Source: Nannochloropsis oceanica (lineage: Eukaryota; Sar; Eustigmatophyceae; Eustigmatales; Monodopsidaceae). From it: DNA of 64,000 nucleotides. Of the stretch, positions 1 through 11,451 are shown one piece after another (position 1 is the stretch's first letter; each line of letters opens with the position of its first letter). The stretch covers positions 186,001-250,000 of the forward strand of contig CP038112.1 of NCBI GenBank assembly GCA_004519485.1, given 5' to 3'. Under the pieces are notes generated by a model. It was not told where the DNA came from. It ran no database searches and saw nothing but the letters and a program-made list of their open reading frames with translations. A program made the position numbers and the translations under genes.

Positions 1-1290
1 TTTGGACGACTGTGGTTGATGGTTGTAGGCGAAGGGACAGTGGAGAGATATTTTGACAAACAAACAGAGTATGAATATAAATAGCCTGGAGGACCTGGTG
101 GGGTGATATTACCAGAAAAAAGAGGAATGCTTGATTGCAATGAGCGCTGTGAGCTGTGCTGATACGACAAGACGACAGGATAATAGTATGGTATATAAAT
201 AATGAGGAGCGAGGGTCTAGATGTGTCTGAATGGACTAGAATGCGGGTTGCATGACAGAGTGATAAGTTTTGTTGCATGTTGGTTGGTGACTAAGATGCT
301 GTGTGATTCTTCAGAATAGAGAGAAGTCCAGACAATTCAGTGCGATTTCCATCGCTGTAAGGTTTCTTTGATTTTGCGATGCGTGATTATTGATCTCTCC
401 TCTGAACAAAACCGCCGGTGTTGAATGCCTGCGTGTTTTGTTATCAAATATAAAGAAAGAACAGTGCAGAGGCTTGAGGTGTACATAGAGTCTATATTTT
501 ATATTTGTGTGAGTGGAGTTAATTCAAGCACCATTTTTCATTCGCTCTTTGGTGTGCTGTGGGGTTATGCTCGCAATCAATCTGTTGCGCGCTTTCCCAG
601 CCTTCATCCAGCCATCCATACTCGTGGGCAAGCGCTTGCTGTTCTGTTTCCTTCCTGGTCTGATCCGTGCACATCCTGAGCAAAACCGTATCATCGGCGG
701 TACATAGGCGGGACGCCCCAATGAGGACTCCCCATCTCAGGTGGTCTGGTGGAAGAGCATGTTTGCCCTGGCTTCGCTTGTTTGTTTGGCCCGTCCTCTC
801 CTTCCGGCAGCTTAACTGCGATGCAAGCAACACATGTTGAAACCAATTAGAGCACGTTTGGTGCTGTAGCAGTCTGCCTACATCCCCGACATGAAGCCGA
901 GACGTGCCTTGCAGGCGTAAACGGGTTTTCTAGCCAGGGAGCAGCACGCTTAATAACAAGCACTATGTCAGGCCTGTCGATATAATTTAGGCTGCTTGGA
1001 AACGTTAGAAAATTACGAGACCAGCTTTATCAGCAAGGGGACCCAAAACACTAGTGTATAGATCCCCTTGCTATATCAGCGAGTCATGGCATGACCCCTC
1101 CTCCTTGTGATGATGGCGCTTTCTCTGCATCGACTTACATGTCTACGGACACATAGACACCCACGCAACCCCATCTATCAGCATATCCACCAGCCACTTC
1201 ACCGCGACTAGCCATTCACCCCATTCTAGAGCACAGTCAGCCTATCCCCTCCGCAAAGTGAACCATCATCAACTACAACCAGCAGCAAGG
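1..1290. other. Intergenic, no gene recognised
   Basis: No open frame here looks like a real gene. The longest overlapping frames, around 425-833 on both strands, are short, have no domain I recognise and show no plausible splice partners. The left edge may hold the untranslated end of a neighbour outside the window. Confidence 0.5.
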
Positions 1291-2465
1291 ATGGCATCCC
1301 CTCCCGCGGCTGGCATCAAGCGACGCCGTCAAGCACGTCAATCGGGCCCTTCCCTTCTCGTCCTTGCTGCGATGCTGACAGCAGCAGCTACCTCTGGCCT
1401 AGGCAGTGCCGCCCCCCTGGGCAATGGCCAACGCGGCAGAAGCAGCCTTCCGAGAGGGCCTCATCGGGTAGGAAAGGAGTGGATGAATGGAGGTTTGATA
1501 TCGAGATGCGTAATGTGTGTGACTTAAGAGTTATATAGCCCAGAGATACTCCTTACAATGGCACATTTCCCAGGAGAACGGAAGATAGAGAGGTGGAGGT
1601 AGTGTTAGAGCGACTGCCTTCTTCCATCTCGCGTTTCCTCCCTCTCTTACCCGTTCTCCCTTGTGGTGCCCATTAACTTACACGTACACATACATTCTCG
1701 ATGTCTCTAAATGTATCTTTCCATCACTCATCCCTCCTTCGCACCTCTACCACTCACACGAATGACCAAAAGCAGCCACCCATCGACGCCCGCGGCGGCA
1801 GCAGCTTTGTACCTCCTCCTCCCCAACAATCTGGCACCCGGCATCCACGCAACAACGTCAACGACGACCCTCCGCAAGAGCCACAACAGCGACAACAACA
1901 ACAAGGAGGGAATTACGCCGCAGCTGCTGCTGCCGGGGGTCCCGTGACCCGTCCGTGGGGCCCTGTCTCACCTTCCTACAGCTATCAACGGTACTACACC
2001 TCGCAACCAACGTCCTCCTCGGCGGGGCGTCACGAGATCCTCTACCCACGCATCATGCGTACAGTCGGCAACACGGGTGTGTGTATTTTGTTCATGATCC
2101 TCACTGCACGTGCCACGCACCTTTACGAGCTCGCGGACCAGATTTCTGGTGCCTTCCGCCGAGCCCTCATCGTCTTACCTGTCGTCGGTCTCTTATGTGC
2201 GAACTTGGTAGGCGTGCTCCTCTCTCTCGTGCAGTCTTTCTCACGAAATTCGCGGATCAAGACGCGGCTAAAGGCAATTTTAACCATTAACGGACTGGCA
2301 GAATTGTTGCAAGTGGCCTTCAACTCAGCCAGGTTGGTGTTAGGGAACGACAGATTCACCCCGCGAGAGGCGTATGTGGGAAGGATTTTTACGAGCGTTT
2401 GGATATTGACGATTTGTTATGCTTTTAGTACCAGTAGGTGGGACAGCTCGGGACAATTTCAGTAA
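1291..2465 (+). CDS. Unrecognised multi-pass membrane protein, possibly organelle-targeted
   Basis: I do not recognise the family. The model has two exons, 1291-1467 and 1776-2465, joined in phase 0 by a GTAGGA donor and an AGCAG acceptor behind a C/T-rich tract, giving about 289 residues. Exon 1 encodes a basic start followed by a hydrophobic stretch (LLVLAAMLTAAA) that looks like a signal peptide. Next comes a Pro/Gln-rich low-complexity linker. The C-terminal 140 residues hold three to four hydrophobic segments (near GVCILFMILTA, ALIVLPVVGLLCANLVGVLL, ILTINGLAELL and FTSVWILTICYAF). The layout suggests a membrane protein with a cleaved or bipartite leader, perhaps plastid; this is inference. 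If the intron is wrong, the second exon could instead start at the ATG at 1701. Confidence 0.55.
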
Positions 2466-3639
2466 GGGGAGGAAGGGGGGAGGGAAACGGGAGAGGGAGA
2501 GGTACATGAGGGTTTCTGGTGGTTTTGTGTTTTGTGTATGTATGTGATTGGAGCATGAGGATGCGTCGCATGAAGGTTGTTGACGTGTCGAAGAAGCTTA
2601 ACCTCGAGGACAAGATAACGTCAGATAAAACCTCCTTGTCTTTCACGACTTAAGAGTGGTGCGTGGGAGGGGAAGGAGTAGGTCGTCGTTCGCTTCTCTT
2701 GAAAAACTTTCAATCTTCCACTCTGCGCTATTCGACCTTTTTTGGTAGTGATTTTTTGTACAGCCCTAATTATGACTCAATAGCAAGACGAAACAATTAG
2801 CAAGACGAAACAAACGACGTCAGGATTGGTGGGAAACAAAAAGAAGTAAAAAGGACGAGTATTTGCTGAGGGGGAAAATAAGCGTACTGTCTGCCACCAA
2901 CTTATACCGAGATCTACTGGGTCGGTGTAATCGCTCGATTTGCTGCTTCTGATGGCCTCCTTTCGCATCTCCACCTCGCAATAGAGCTGGCGTACATCGG
3001 CGCACAGATGTCCTTGGCGCCGATCTCATTGGTCTTGATAATTGGTGGGTGGTGGTGCGATAGGTGCAACACGTCGTATGGTGTAGAACATGTCTTAAGG
3101 GGTGGGGATTGACACGACCTTAATCACTCGGGGACAGTGTCTAAGTTTGCTGCCAGCTCGATCGCCCGGAAGGCGAGTCTCAAAAAGAGGAAAAAGGGGT
3201 TTTTATGAACGCCACAACCCGGGAATGCACTCCCAATTACTTATCGAATATGAAATATTTTCTACTTGGGCCCGGTTGGAGGCTAGTTTGTGTCCCAAAA
3301 TGAATTTTGGACCCGATTCTCAAGGCATAGACTCCCCATAGAATCGTGGAAACGGTCACTCGCTTGATTCAAGAGCGAAGGAAAGAAGACGACGGCCTCC
3401 CATCCTCCTGTCAACATACCGCCCTTTCAAAGGCACCCACACTTACATATACGCTCCACAGGTATAGGAGTCATCTGCCAGGCACCGTTGGCTTCAGCAT
3501 TTAGCAGCTCCGCTTTCCAACCTTACTTGCCGGCAGCGTCATCATCATCGCCGCCTTCCATCTTCCATAGCCCTGCCACTCCTCTTCACGCCACTGCCAC
3601 AACCACCGCTTCTCCCGACGCAAATACCAGCACTTGGCC
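2466..3639. other. Intergenic between two same-strand genes; contains a 17-base-period direct repeat
   Basis: This is the 3' flank of the membrane protein and the 5' flank of the P5A ATPase. The only structure I see is a 16-base unit, TAGCAAGACGAAACAA, present twice at 2781-2796 and 2798-2813. Open frames here are short and unsupported. Confidence 0.4.
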
Positions 3640-6274
3640 ATGGCCCGCCCGTTTCAGCAGCCTAGATGGACGGGGAAGCGGATCCTGTCCCTGCAATTGT
3701 ACCAGGAGGTTGGTCGTCTCTTCGGTGGCCTTATCTCGTGGGAACATTTGCCATTCGTGCTGCTTTATGTCGTCGTCCTCCAATGGGTACGTTTATGATT
3801 CCTTCTTCTTCTTCTTCTTCTATTACTTCTCCCTCCCTCTTCTCTGTCTCCCCACTTCGATTTTCGCTTCGTATTGCCACCTGTAATTTCGTGTGGCGCC
3901 CCTCAATGCAACATCTAATGTTGCATCTCTCATTCCTCTGTTCAATAGTACGTCCCGTGGGCACGCGCACCGTGCAATCATTCTCGTACCCTTCGATTGA
4001 CTTGACCAATAACGACTTTTTCTTTTATGTTCCAGCAAGGCCTTTATTTGTTACCCACTGTAGCCGCCTCATTCCTCCTCTATCCCCCTCTCCGTCCCCC
4101 CCTCATAGTGCTACACTACCATGGGCGACCCCTACCTCAAAGCCCTCGCAAAAGCTGAAAGCGAAGGCGTCGCGCTTCCTCACACCGTTGAACATCTGCG
4201 TGCTTCCGCTGCTGTTTTCCTCCTTAAGACTACACCTGACCCCTCTGCGCCTGAGAAAGAGACTCCCTTCTCGTTTTGGGGAGACCCAGCGGTTGAGCCG
4301 CCAGTGCCTGATTATTATTTGCCTTCGAGATATCTACCGGGGTTCTGGCCATGTTTTGCCTTGGGCGTGGTGATGACGCTGCATGCCTTGGTGCTGCTTC
4401 TTCAGGTGTGGTTGGTTGACTTCCGGTGTTGGGTGAGGTATCGCCCGGTGGGCTCGGTGGGGGAGGCAACGCATGTGAAGATCGTGCCGAGGGCCCATCG
4501 CGGGAAGAAGGAGTTGTTGGTCTTAGAGAAAGGAGGGCTGGGAACGTGGTTTACCCTGCAGAGAAGGAAATATCTTTACGACTTCAAGGAGGGCCTTTTT
4601 AGTAAGGTCAGATGTAAAGTGGATTGGCCCCTTGAGTTTTTTGGGAGGTGGAGAGGGTTCGCTTCGGATGCAGAGGTCATGGATGCCCAGGAACGGTACG
4701 GGAAGAATTTGTTCGAAATCAGCTTGCCGGCGTTTGCGGATCTGTACAAGCAGCAGTTGGTGAGCCCTTTTACAGTGTTCCAGCTTTTTTGTGTGATATT
4801 GTGGTGTTTGGACTCCTATTGGCAGTACAGCGTGTTCACCCTGTTTATGATATTTTCGTTCGAAGCGAGTGTGGTCATGCAGCGGATTAAGAATTTGAAT
4901 GTCTTGAAGGGGATGGATAATAAGACCTTAGATGTGTTGGTGTATCGGAATCGGAGGTGGGAGGTGACGAGGACGACGGAGCTGGTGCCTGGGGATGTGT
5001 TTTCCTTGGTCAAGAGCAAGGAGAACGATGGCATTGTCCCTTGTGATTGCCTGCTGCTGCGAGGGTCGGCTGTCGTGAACGAAGCGACCTTGACGGGGGA
5101 GAGCATTCCGCAGATGAAGGATGCGGTTCCTTGTCAGGCGGGGCAGGGAGGGGAAGGAGGGGGGAAGGGCGAGGTATTGGACATCAAAAGTGGAACGGGG
5201 AAGGTGCACGTGTTTTTTGGGGGGACGAGGCTTCTGCAGGTCAGCGGGGGAGGGGAAAACAATACCGTTGAGGTACTTGAGAACGAGCAGCGGGTTGAGG
5301 AGGGGATGCCGCGGTTGCATACCCATGAGGATGAAGAGGAGGAGGACGACGATACCGATAGCCTCCCTCCTCTTGAGCCCGACCAGAAGGAAGAGGACGT
5401 CCGTCCGCCTTCTTCCAACTTGGACAACGACAGCATAGATCCTCCCCCTGACAGTGGCTGTGTCTGCTATGCCCTCCGCACAGGGTTTTCGTCTTCGCAA
5501 GGGAAGCTCGTCCGCATGATCGAAAACAGCACGGAGGGCGTTCGTACCGACACCCGCGATACTGCCCTTCTCCTCCTCCTCCTCCTCGTCTTTGCAATCG
5601 CCGCCTCCGGCTACGTCCTCAAGAAAGGGATGGAAGCCGGAGATAAATCCAAGTACCAGCTCTTGCTCCATTGTGTCTTGATCATCACTAGCGTTATCCC
5701 TCCCGAGCTGCCCATGCAGATGGCGCTAGCTGTTAATTCCGCTTTGATCACACTGATGAAGATGCAGATTTTTTGCACCGAGCCCTTTCGAGTCCCTGCC
5801 GCTGGGAAGGTGGATGTGTGTCTGTTTGACAAAACAGGTACGCTGACGACCGATGAGCTCGTGGCAGTGGGCGTGACGGACATGATAAAGAAAGGAGGGC
5901 GAGGGGGAGGAGGTGGAGGGGAGGCGGCATCGCTGGGCTTAACGGCCATGCCAGAGGCCGGGGCAGCGGCGACTGTGGTGCTAGGCGTGTGCCATGCGTT
6001 GGTGCTCGTGGAGGGGAAGGTCGCTGGAGATCCGATCGAAGCGGCAGCCTTGAAGGAAATCAAGTGGGAGGTGCTTGAGCGGAAGGGAGGGAGGGAAGGA
6101 AGAGGAGATGGGGGAAAGCAGACGACGGTCTGTCGTCCGCTGCCAGCTCAGTTGGCGGGGAGGGGACTCGCTTCTTTCCATGTCGACGGGTTTGGCTTGG
6201 CGGCATCGATGGAGATTGTGGCGAGGCACCATTTTTCGAGTAAATTGCAACGCATGTCTGTGGTGGCCATCTCT

Positions 6275-6311
<37 letters not shown>

Positions 6312-8886
6312 CTTTGGTCCTTGTCAAGGGCTCACCGGAAGCCATTGCGAAGCTTTTGTCTCCCTCCACCGCTGTCTCTCTCCCTCTCTCTCGCTACCAC
6401 CAAGTTGCTGCCGGGCTCGCGAAGGAGGGGATGCGTGTCCTCGCTCTCGCTTACAAGGAGGTCGAGGGCGCTAAGGAGGAAATAGCTCGCGTGGCCAACA
6501 ACAGAGGCGCGGCCGAGTGTGATCTGAGGTTTGCAGGGTTTGTGGCTTTCACGTGTCGGGTGAGGAAGGACACGGCGGCAGTGATTGCACAGCTGAAGGA
6601 GGGGAAGCACAAGGTGGCCATGGTAACGGGCGATGCGTTGCTGACTGCGGTTCATGTCGCGAAGCAAGTGGGCATTTGTAGGGCCGTGGGGAAGAAGGGG
6701 ATTTTAATTTTGGAGGCGGAGGGAGGGGAGGGGGAGGAGCGAGGGGGGAAAGGGAGGGTGTTCTGGAAGAGTTATGAGACTGGGGAGGAGTTTGAGGGAG
6801 GGAGGTTTGATCCAGAACAGATTCCGGTGTTGGCGCTGGGGTATGATTTGTGCACGGCTGGGATACCCTTGGCGGTGGCGAGTAATGTTCATCCTACTCT
6901 GCGGAAGCATCTTGAACACTTTGTGGTGTTTGCGCGCATGACCCCGGATGAGAAGGAAGGAATTATCACGAGCCTGAAGGACTGTGGACGGGTTTGTATG
7001 ATGTGTGGGGATGGGGCTAATGACGTCGGGGCGCTAAAGCAAGCGGATGTGGGGGTGGCCCTCCTCTCTGGGTTCGGGGACATGAATGTTGATCGTGGCA
7101 CTACCAATGCTGTGACAGATGCCCCCTCGCTTCCTTCTTCCTCGGCAGGACGGACGGCGATCATGACACAAGCCCAGCTGGAGGAACTGCAGCGAATGAA
7201 GCCGTCGGAGATCAAAAGAAAGCTGCGGGCCCTGGGCGTGGCACCGGAAGACCATCCCCAGGTGGTCGAGAAATCGGACTTGATTCGATTATACCAAGCA
7301 GCGGTGCAACGGAAGGCGGCCCGCGACCACGACGCCAAGAACGCCCGGGACCTCGCTACTACCACCGCTGGTGCTGCTGGTGCTGGTTCTATAGGCCAGA
7401 AAAGGGGTCAACCGAAGACACCCCAGGAAATGCGGGCGGCGCAGGAGAAGGAACGGAGGGAATTGATGATGAAGAAGCAGGAGGAATTAAAGAGGGAAAT
7501 GGAGGAAAGGACGGCGAGGGGGGAGAGCTTTGCGATGATCAAGGCGTTGATGGCAGTGTATAAGAAAGAGGCGGCATCGGCCAAGGTATGGCTCTTCTTC
7601 GCTCCTTATCTCCCTCTTTCCATTGTTGCTTCCTTACTTCCCTCTATCTCATGAAGAAAAGCAATGTGGAGTTCCTACGCAGTTCCTACATATCTCCAAC
7701 TTATCCTTCCTTCCTTTATTCCTCCCTCCCTCGCTCCCTTTCCCGACAGGAAAAACGCGCCCAGATGGTGGCTGATTCGGGACTTACAGCATCTGCGGCT
7801 AAGATGGCAGCAATGATGGAGGAGATGGACACGGGGGAGGGAGGGGGTGAGCTGCCAATGGTCAAGGTGGGAGACGCGTCGGTCGCCGCTCCCTTCACGT
7901 CAAAGATACCCTCGATTCGGGGAACGGTGGACATCATTAGACAGGGGAGGTGCACCCTCGTCACGACCATTCAGATGTATCAGATTTTGGCCTTGACGTG
8001 CCTGATATCTTCATATTCGCTCTCTGTCCTCCACCTGGACGGGGTTAAATACGGAGATTACCAAATGACGGCGCTGGGTATCTTAATGAGTATCAGCTTT
8101 GTGACGGTGTCGAGGGCCAAGCCGCTGGAGAGGCTGTCAGGGGTGAGGCCGTTTGCATCCATTTTCCACCCGGCGTTGTTCTTGTCGATTCTAGGGCAGT
8201 TTGCATTGCATTTAGTGTGTATGATGATGGCGGTGAGGGAGAGTAAGAAGTTCTTGCCCGCTGATTTCAAGGTGGAGGTGGAGGGGGAGTTCAAGGCGAA
8301 TGTTATTAATTCGGTGGTTTTTCTCGTGAGTGCCGTGCAGCAAGTGAGTGTGTTTGTAGTGAACCTGAAGGGCCCCCCCTTTATGAGTGGTTTGGGGGAT
8401 AACAGCCCTTTGCTGTACTCACTGGCGAGCACCTTCGTGCTCACTTTCTTGTTGGCTTCTGAGAGCATCCCGCAACTGAATAAATTCCTGCAGCTCGTCC
8501 CTTTTCCGACCCCTCAATTTCGAAATTGGGTGTTAATGACCTTGGTGGGCGATATAGGGCTGTCGTTTTTGTGGGATCGGCTTATGACTTTTGTGTTTGC
8601 TCCCCATGTCCTGAGGGCGAGTATGGAGGGGTTGACGATGAAGGATGGAGTGCGGCTTGTGAAGATTTTGGGGGTAATCACAGGCGTGATCTGGTTTTTG
8701 TCACAGGGAGATCTTGACATGGATGAGTTCGGAGGGTTTGATGGGATGGGAGGGGGAGGGAATGGCACAATACCGGCAGGGGATGGAGGGGGAAGAAATG
8801 GGTCGTGGGTGGACGTCGTGGTGCCTCCGCGGCCGGTTGGGGAAGGATGTGGGTATAAGGAGGGCTTGGATGAGTTTTTGGGTTAA
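3640..8886 (+). CDS. P5A-type transport ATPase (Spf1/ATP13A1-like)
   Basis: The family is an ER P-type ATPase that extracts mistargeted or mis-inserted transmembrane helices. The model has exon 1 at 3640-3786 (49 codons, hydrophobic LPFVLLYVVVLQW), a main exon from about 4109 to 7585 and a last exon 7750-8886. The 7585/7750 joint is phase 0 and restores a continuous family alignment. An extra mini-exon near 4036-4059 is possible. Visible motifs are the TGES loop (LTGES), the P5A signature PPELPM, the phosphorylation site DKTGTLT (Asp near residue 623), TGD (MVTGDALLTAVHVAK) and the hinge GDGANDVGALKQ. The C-terminal half carries the conserved APFTSK and IRQGRCTLV segments and the last membrane helices. 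At about 1586 residues it is longer than the usual 1150-1250. The extra length comes from acidic and Gly-rich loops, a poly-Ser run (near residue 771) and a SAP-like helical motif (near residues 1068-1115). Confidence 0.95.
6272..6309 (+). repeat. (AGC)n tract encoding poly-Ser in the P5A ATPase
   Basis: About twelve tandem AGC units lie inside the ATPase exon and encode an uninterrupted serine run in the nucleotide-binding region. It is likely length-variable. Confidence 0.85.
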
Positions 8887-9477
8887 GTTTCGACCGCTTA
8901 GGAAGGGTTGCAGGGTGTCTGTTGGCGACTGCGGGTGGGATTGTGGTGAGGGGAGGGTGAAGTGAGTCGTGGGGGTCGAGATAGAATGAATCAAAGTAAA
9001 TTAGTCAGAGTTAAAAGCCCAAAGACAAGACAAGACAATCAAGTCAATTTCGAAGGATTCAGCGAAGAACCTAAGGACGATCGAGCGCGACAAGCGCGAC
9101 AAAAGAAGGGAGCGAGGCCTGTGGTCCTCCTGAAAGTCATGAGCCAAATGGGACGTACTTCTTTTTCTTAACCTTCTCTTGCTTCATGCCTCTGTTTTCT
9201 CCGTTACTATTTTTGATGTGCTCTGGAATATTGCTGCAACATGTCATGGTCTCTATCTCTCTGCTCAAAACTAAGTGAAAACTCCCTGACAACAAAAGAG
9301 CATATTGGCTGCCTTCTCCATTGTCTTTCTTTTCATCTTCAAGCTGACTTTCCTTCTTGGGGTTTATTTCATTTCCCCGAATGCGTGCCCAATGCTCATT
9401 TTCTCCCCTTCGACACCTCCTCCAGACCTTCTGTTCTCTTCCTCCTTACGCTCCATCTATCGTCCCCCTCTTCCCAA
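8887..9477. other. Convergent 3' flanks, no gene seen
   Basis: This lies between the stop codons of the P5A ATPase (+) and eRF3 (-). It should hold both 3' untranslated regions. I see no coding frame with support. Confidence 0.5.
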
Positions 9478-11382
9478 TCACTTGGCGACTTTGCCTGGCA
9501 AAACTGTTAAAATCTTGCCAATCGCAATCGTCTTTCCCTCGTCCCTCAACGTCAACCGCCCCAACTGTGCCATCTCCTTAAACGCCTCACAACACACCTC
9601 CCGTTTCGTCCGCATCCGACACGTAATCACATTCCCCTGCCTCGCAAACCGGGGCTTCTTCTTCACCTCTCCTGACTTCCGATCTTCAATTGACAACAAG
9701 TCCATGACCGTCACCTCCTCCTCAGCCGTATGCAAATGCGCCACACACGTATACCCCGGGCTGAAAATAGGCCGATGCTCCAACAAGTCCACCAAGGCTA
9801 ACTGACAATCAAACCTCGTCGCTGCATGACATGGCTCCCCGACCGAGCACAGCACGTACCCTTTCTGAACATCCTCCACCGCCGCCCCCCCCAACTTGAC
9901 CTTGACATTCTCCCCTGGTTTCGCTGAACGCACGGGCAGGTCGTTGATCAAAATCGATTGCACCTCATACGTGTTCTTCGTGGGCATCACCAACACTTTC
10001 TGTCCTACCTTCACACTCCCACTCTCCACCTTTCCCAGGGAGATCGTTCCCCTATCCTGGTACCGGTCTAAGACTGGGATCCGCAACGGCGCGCTGGGCT
10101 CTCTGCCCTCAATACACAAGGCATCTAAACATGAAATCAACGTCGGCTCGGCCGTGTTGTGCTCCCCTGCCACGTACAGCCCCTCCCACCATGGACACGT
10201 AGATGCCGCCACGGGCTTCTGAATGTTATCTCCGGTCAGACCCGACACAGGGATGAATTTCACGTCCTTTTTCGGAGCATACCCACATGATTTGAGGAAG
10301 GGTTTGAGCTTACTCACGCATTCATCGAACCGGTCTTTCGACCACTTTACCGTGGAATCGTCCATCTTGTTGATTACCACCACCAGGTACCGCACTCCCA
10401 ACGTCTTGGCCAGCAAAGCATGCTCCCGCGTCTGACCCCCCCGCTCGAAGCCCGTCTCAAACTCCCCCCTCCTTGCAGAAATAACCAAAATCCCTACATC
10501 AGCTTGCACGGCCCCCGCAATCATATTCGGCACATAATTCTTGTGACCAGGCGCATCCATAATAGTGTAGCGCTTCGCATCCGTATCGAAGTGTGCCCGA
10601 CCCACTTCCACGGTCTTCCCCTTCGCGCGTTCCTCCTCGTTTGTATCCATGATGAATGCTAAAAACCAACTTTCACGGTTGAGTTGCTTTGCCTCCTTTT
10701 CGAACCGCTCGATGGTGCGCTTATCCACTTGGCCCGTTAGGTAGAGAAGCTGCCCTGACATCGTCGACTTCCCCGCGTCGACATGACCGATAAATACCAA
10801 ATTCAAGTGCTCCCGAGGGTCTTCATCCTGCAGCTCTGACGATCCGCCTGCATCGTCATCATCCTCCGCCGCTGCAACCAAAGGGCTGGACCCCGACGAC
10901 ATCTTGCTGCTGCTGATGCTGCTGCTGCTGCTCGCTGGCGCAGCCGCCGTGGCAACGGGCATGCGGGGCTCTGCCTTCCTGCTGAGCTCCGCGTCCATCG
11001 CAGCAGTCGTGCTCCCTTCTCCTCCTCCTTCGACTCCTTCGAGCAACGCCCGGATCTCCGGGTATTGCATCAATGAATCGGGGTCCTCTAACATCTTTTC
11101 TGTCTTCGCCCTATCCCCACCCGCCATCTTGAAAACTGCCTGCCACAACGGGTCGTTCTCGTCGTCCCCCTCGTCGTCTTCCTCCATGACACTGCTGCTA
11201 CTAGCAGCGGGGTCCGCAATCGAAGCCGCGGCCATCTGAGCCGTCATATCCTCCGTCGTTGCTCCTCTCCCACCGCCACCAGGCGTAAAGGAACGAGCTC
11301 CAGGGTTGAACACAAAAGGCTTGGCCCCGACATTGAGCTTGGGCGCGCCAGCTCCTTGTTGGTCCTCCCAGCTGTCACCCAT
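9478..11382 (-). CDS. GSPT1/SUP35: Eukaryotic peptide chain release factor GTPase subunit eRF3
   Basis: eRF3 is the GTPase that works with eRF1 to end translation in the cytosol. The gene is one exon of 634 codons. The N-terminus has two overlapping PAM2 motifs, KLNVGAKPFVF and FNPGARSFTP (residues 15-34), the arrangement known from animal eRF3 for binding poly(A)-binding protein. After a low-complexity, Ser/Ala/Asp-rich segment the GTP-binding domain starts near residue 195, with GHVDAGKST, DAPGH and NKMD. The eRF3-specific phrases VDKRTIERFEKEAK and GEFETGFERGGQTREHA separate it from EF1A and HBS1. Two beta-barrel domains follow to the C-terminus. The in-frame codons upstream of 11382 soon reach a stop, so this ATG is the start. 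The gene is head-to-head with the Gln-rich gene at 12203. Confidence 0.96.
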   Translation of the reverse strand: MGDSWEDQQGAGAPKLNVGAKPFVFNPGARSFTPGGGGRGATTEDMTAQMAAASIADPAASSSSVMEEDDEGDDENDPLWQAVFKMAGGDRAKTEKMLEDPDSLMQYPEIRALLEGVEGGGEGSTTAAMDAELSRKAEPRMPVATAAAPASSSSSISSSKMSSGSSPLVAAAEDDDDAGGSSELQDEDPREHLNLVFIGHVDAGKSTMSGQLLYLTGQVDKRTIERFEKEAKQLNRESWFLAFIMDTNEEERAKGKTVEVGRAHFDTDAKRYTIMDAPGHKNYVPNMIAGAVQADVGILVISARRGEFETGFERGGQTREHALLAKTLGVRYLVVVINKMDDSTVKWSKDRFDECVSKLKPFLKSCGYAPKKDVKFIPVSGLTGDNIQKPVAASTCPWWEGLYVAGEHNTAEPTLISCLDALCIEGREPSAPLRIPVLDRYQDRGTISLGKVESGSVKVGQKVLVMPTKNTYEVQSILINDLPVRSAKPGENVKVKLGGAAVEDVQKGYVLCSVGEPCHAATRFDCQLALVDLLEHRPIFSPGYTCVAHLHTAEEEVTVMDLLSIEDRKSGEVKKKPRFARQGNVITCRMRTKREVCCEAFKEMAQLGRLTLRDEGKTIAIGKILTVLPGKVAK

Positions 11383-11415
11383 TTCTGCTGCTGCTGAATG
11401 TTAAGGCCGAAACTA

Positions 11416-11416
<1 letters not shown>

Positions 11417-11451
<35 letters not shown>
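11417..11451 (-). repeat. CAG-type triplet repeat in the eRF3 5' leader
   Basis: About eleven to twelve CTG units on the + strand read as CAG in the eRF3 transcript, about 35 bases upstream of its start codon. The tract is not in frame with eRF3, because an in-frame stop intervenes, so it is leader sequence rather than a Sup35-like prion domain. Confidence 0.8.

Noticed and set aside
519-833. Minus-strand frame containing TADDTVLL, like the reverse-transcriptase ADD box
   Set aside because: Only the one short box matches. Neighbouring RT motifs are absent and the frame is about 100 codons, so I treat it as chance.
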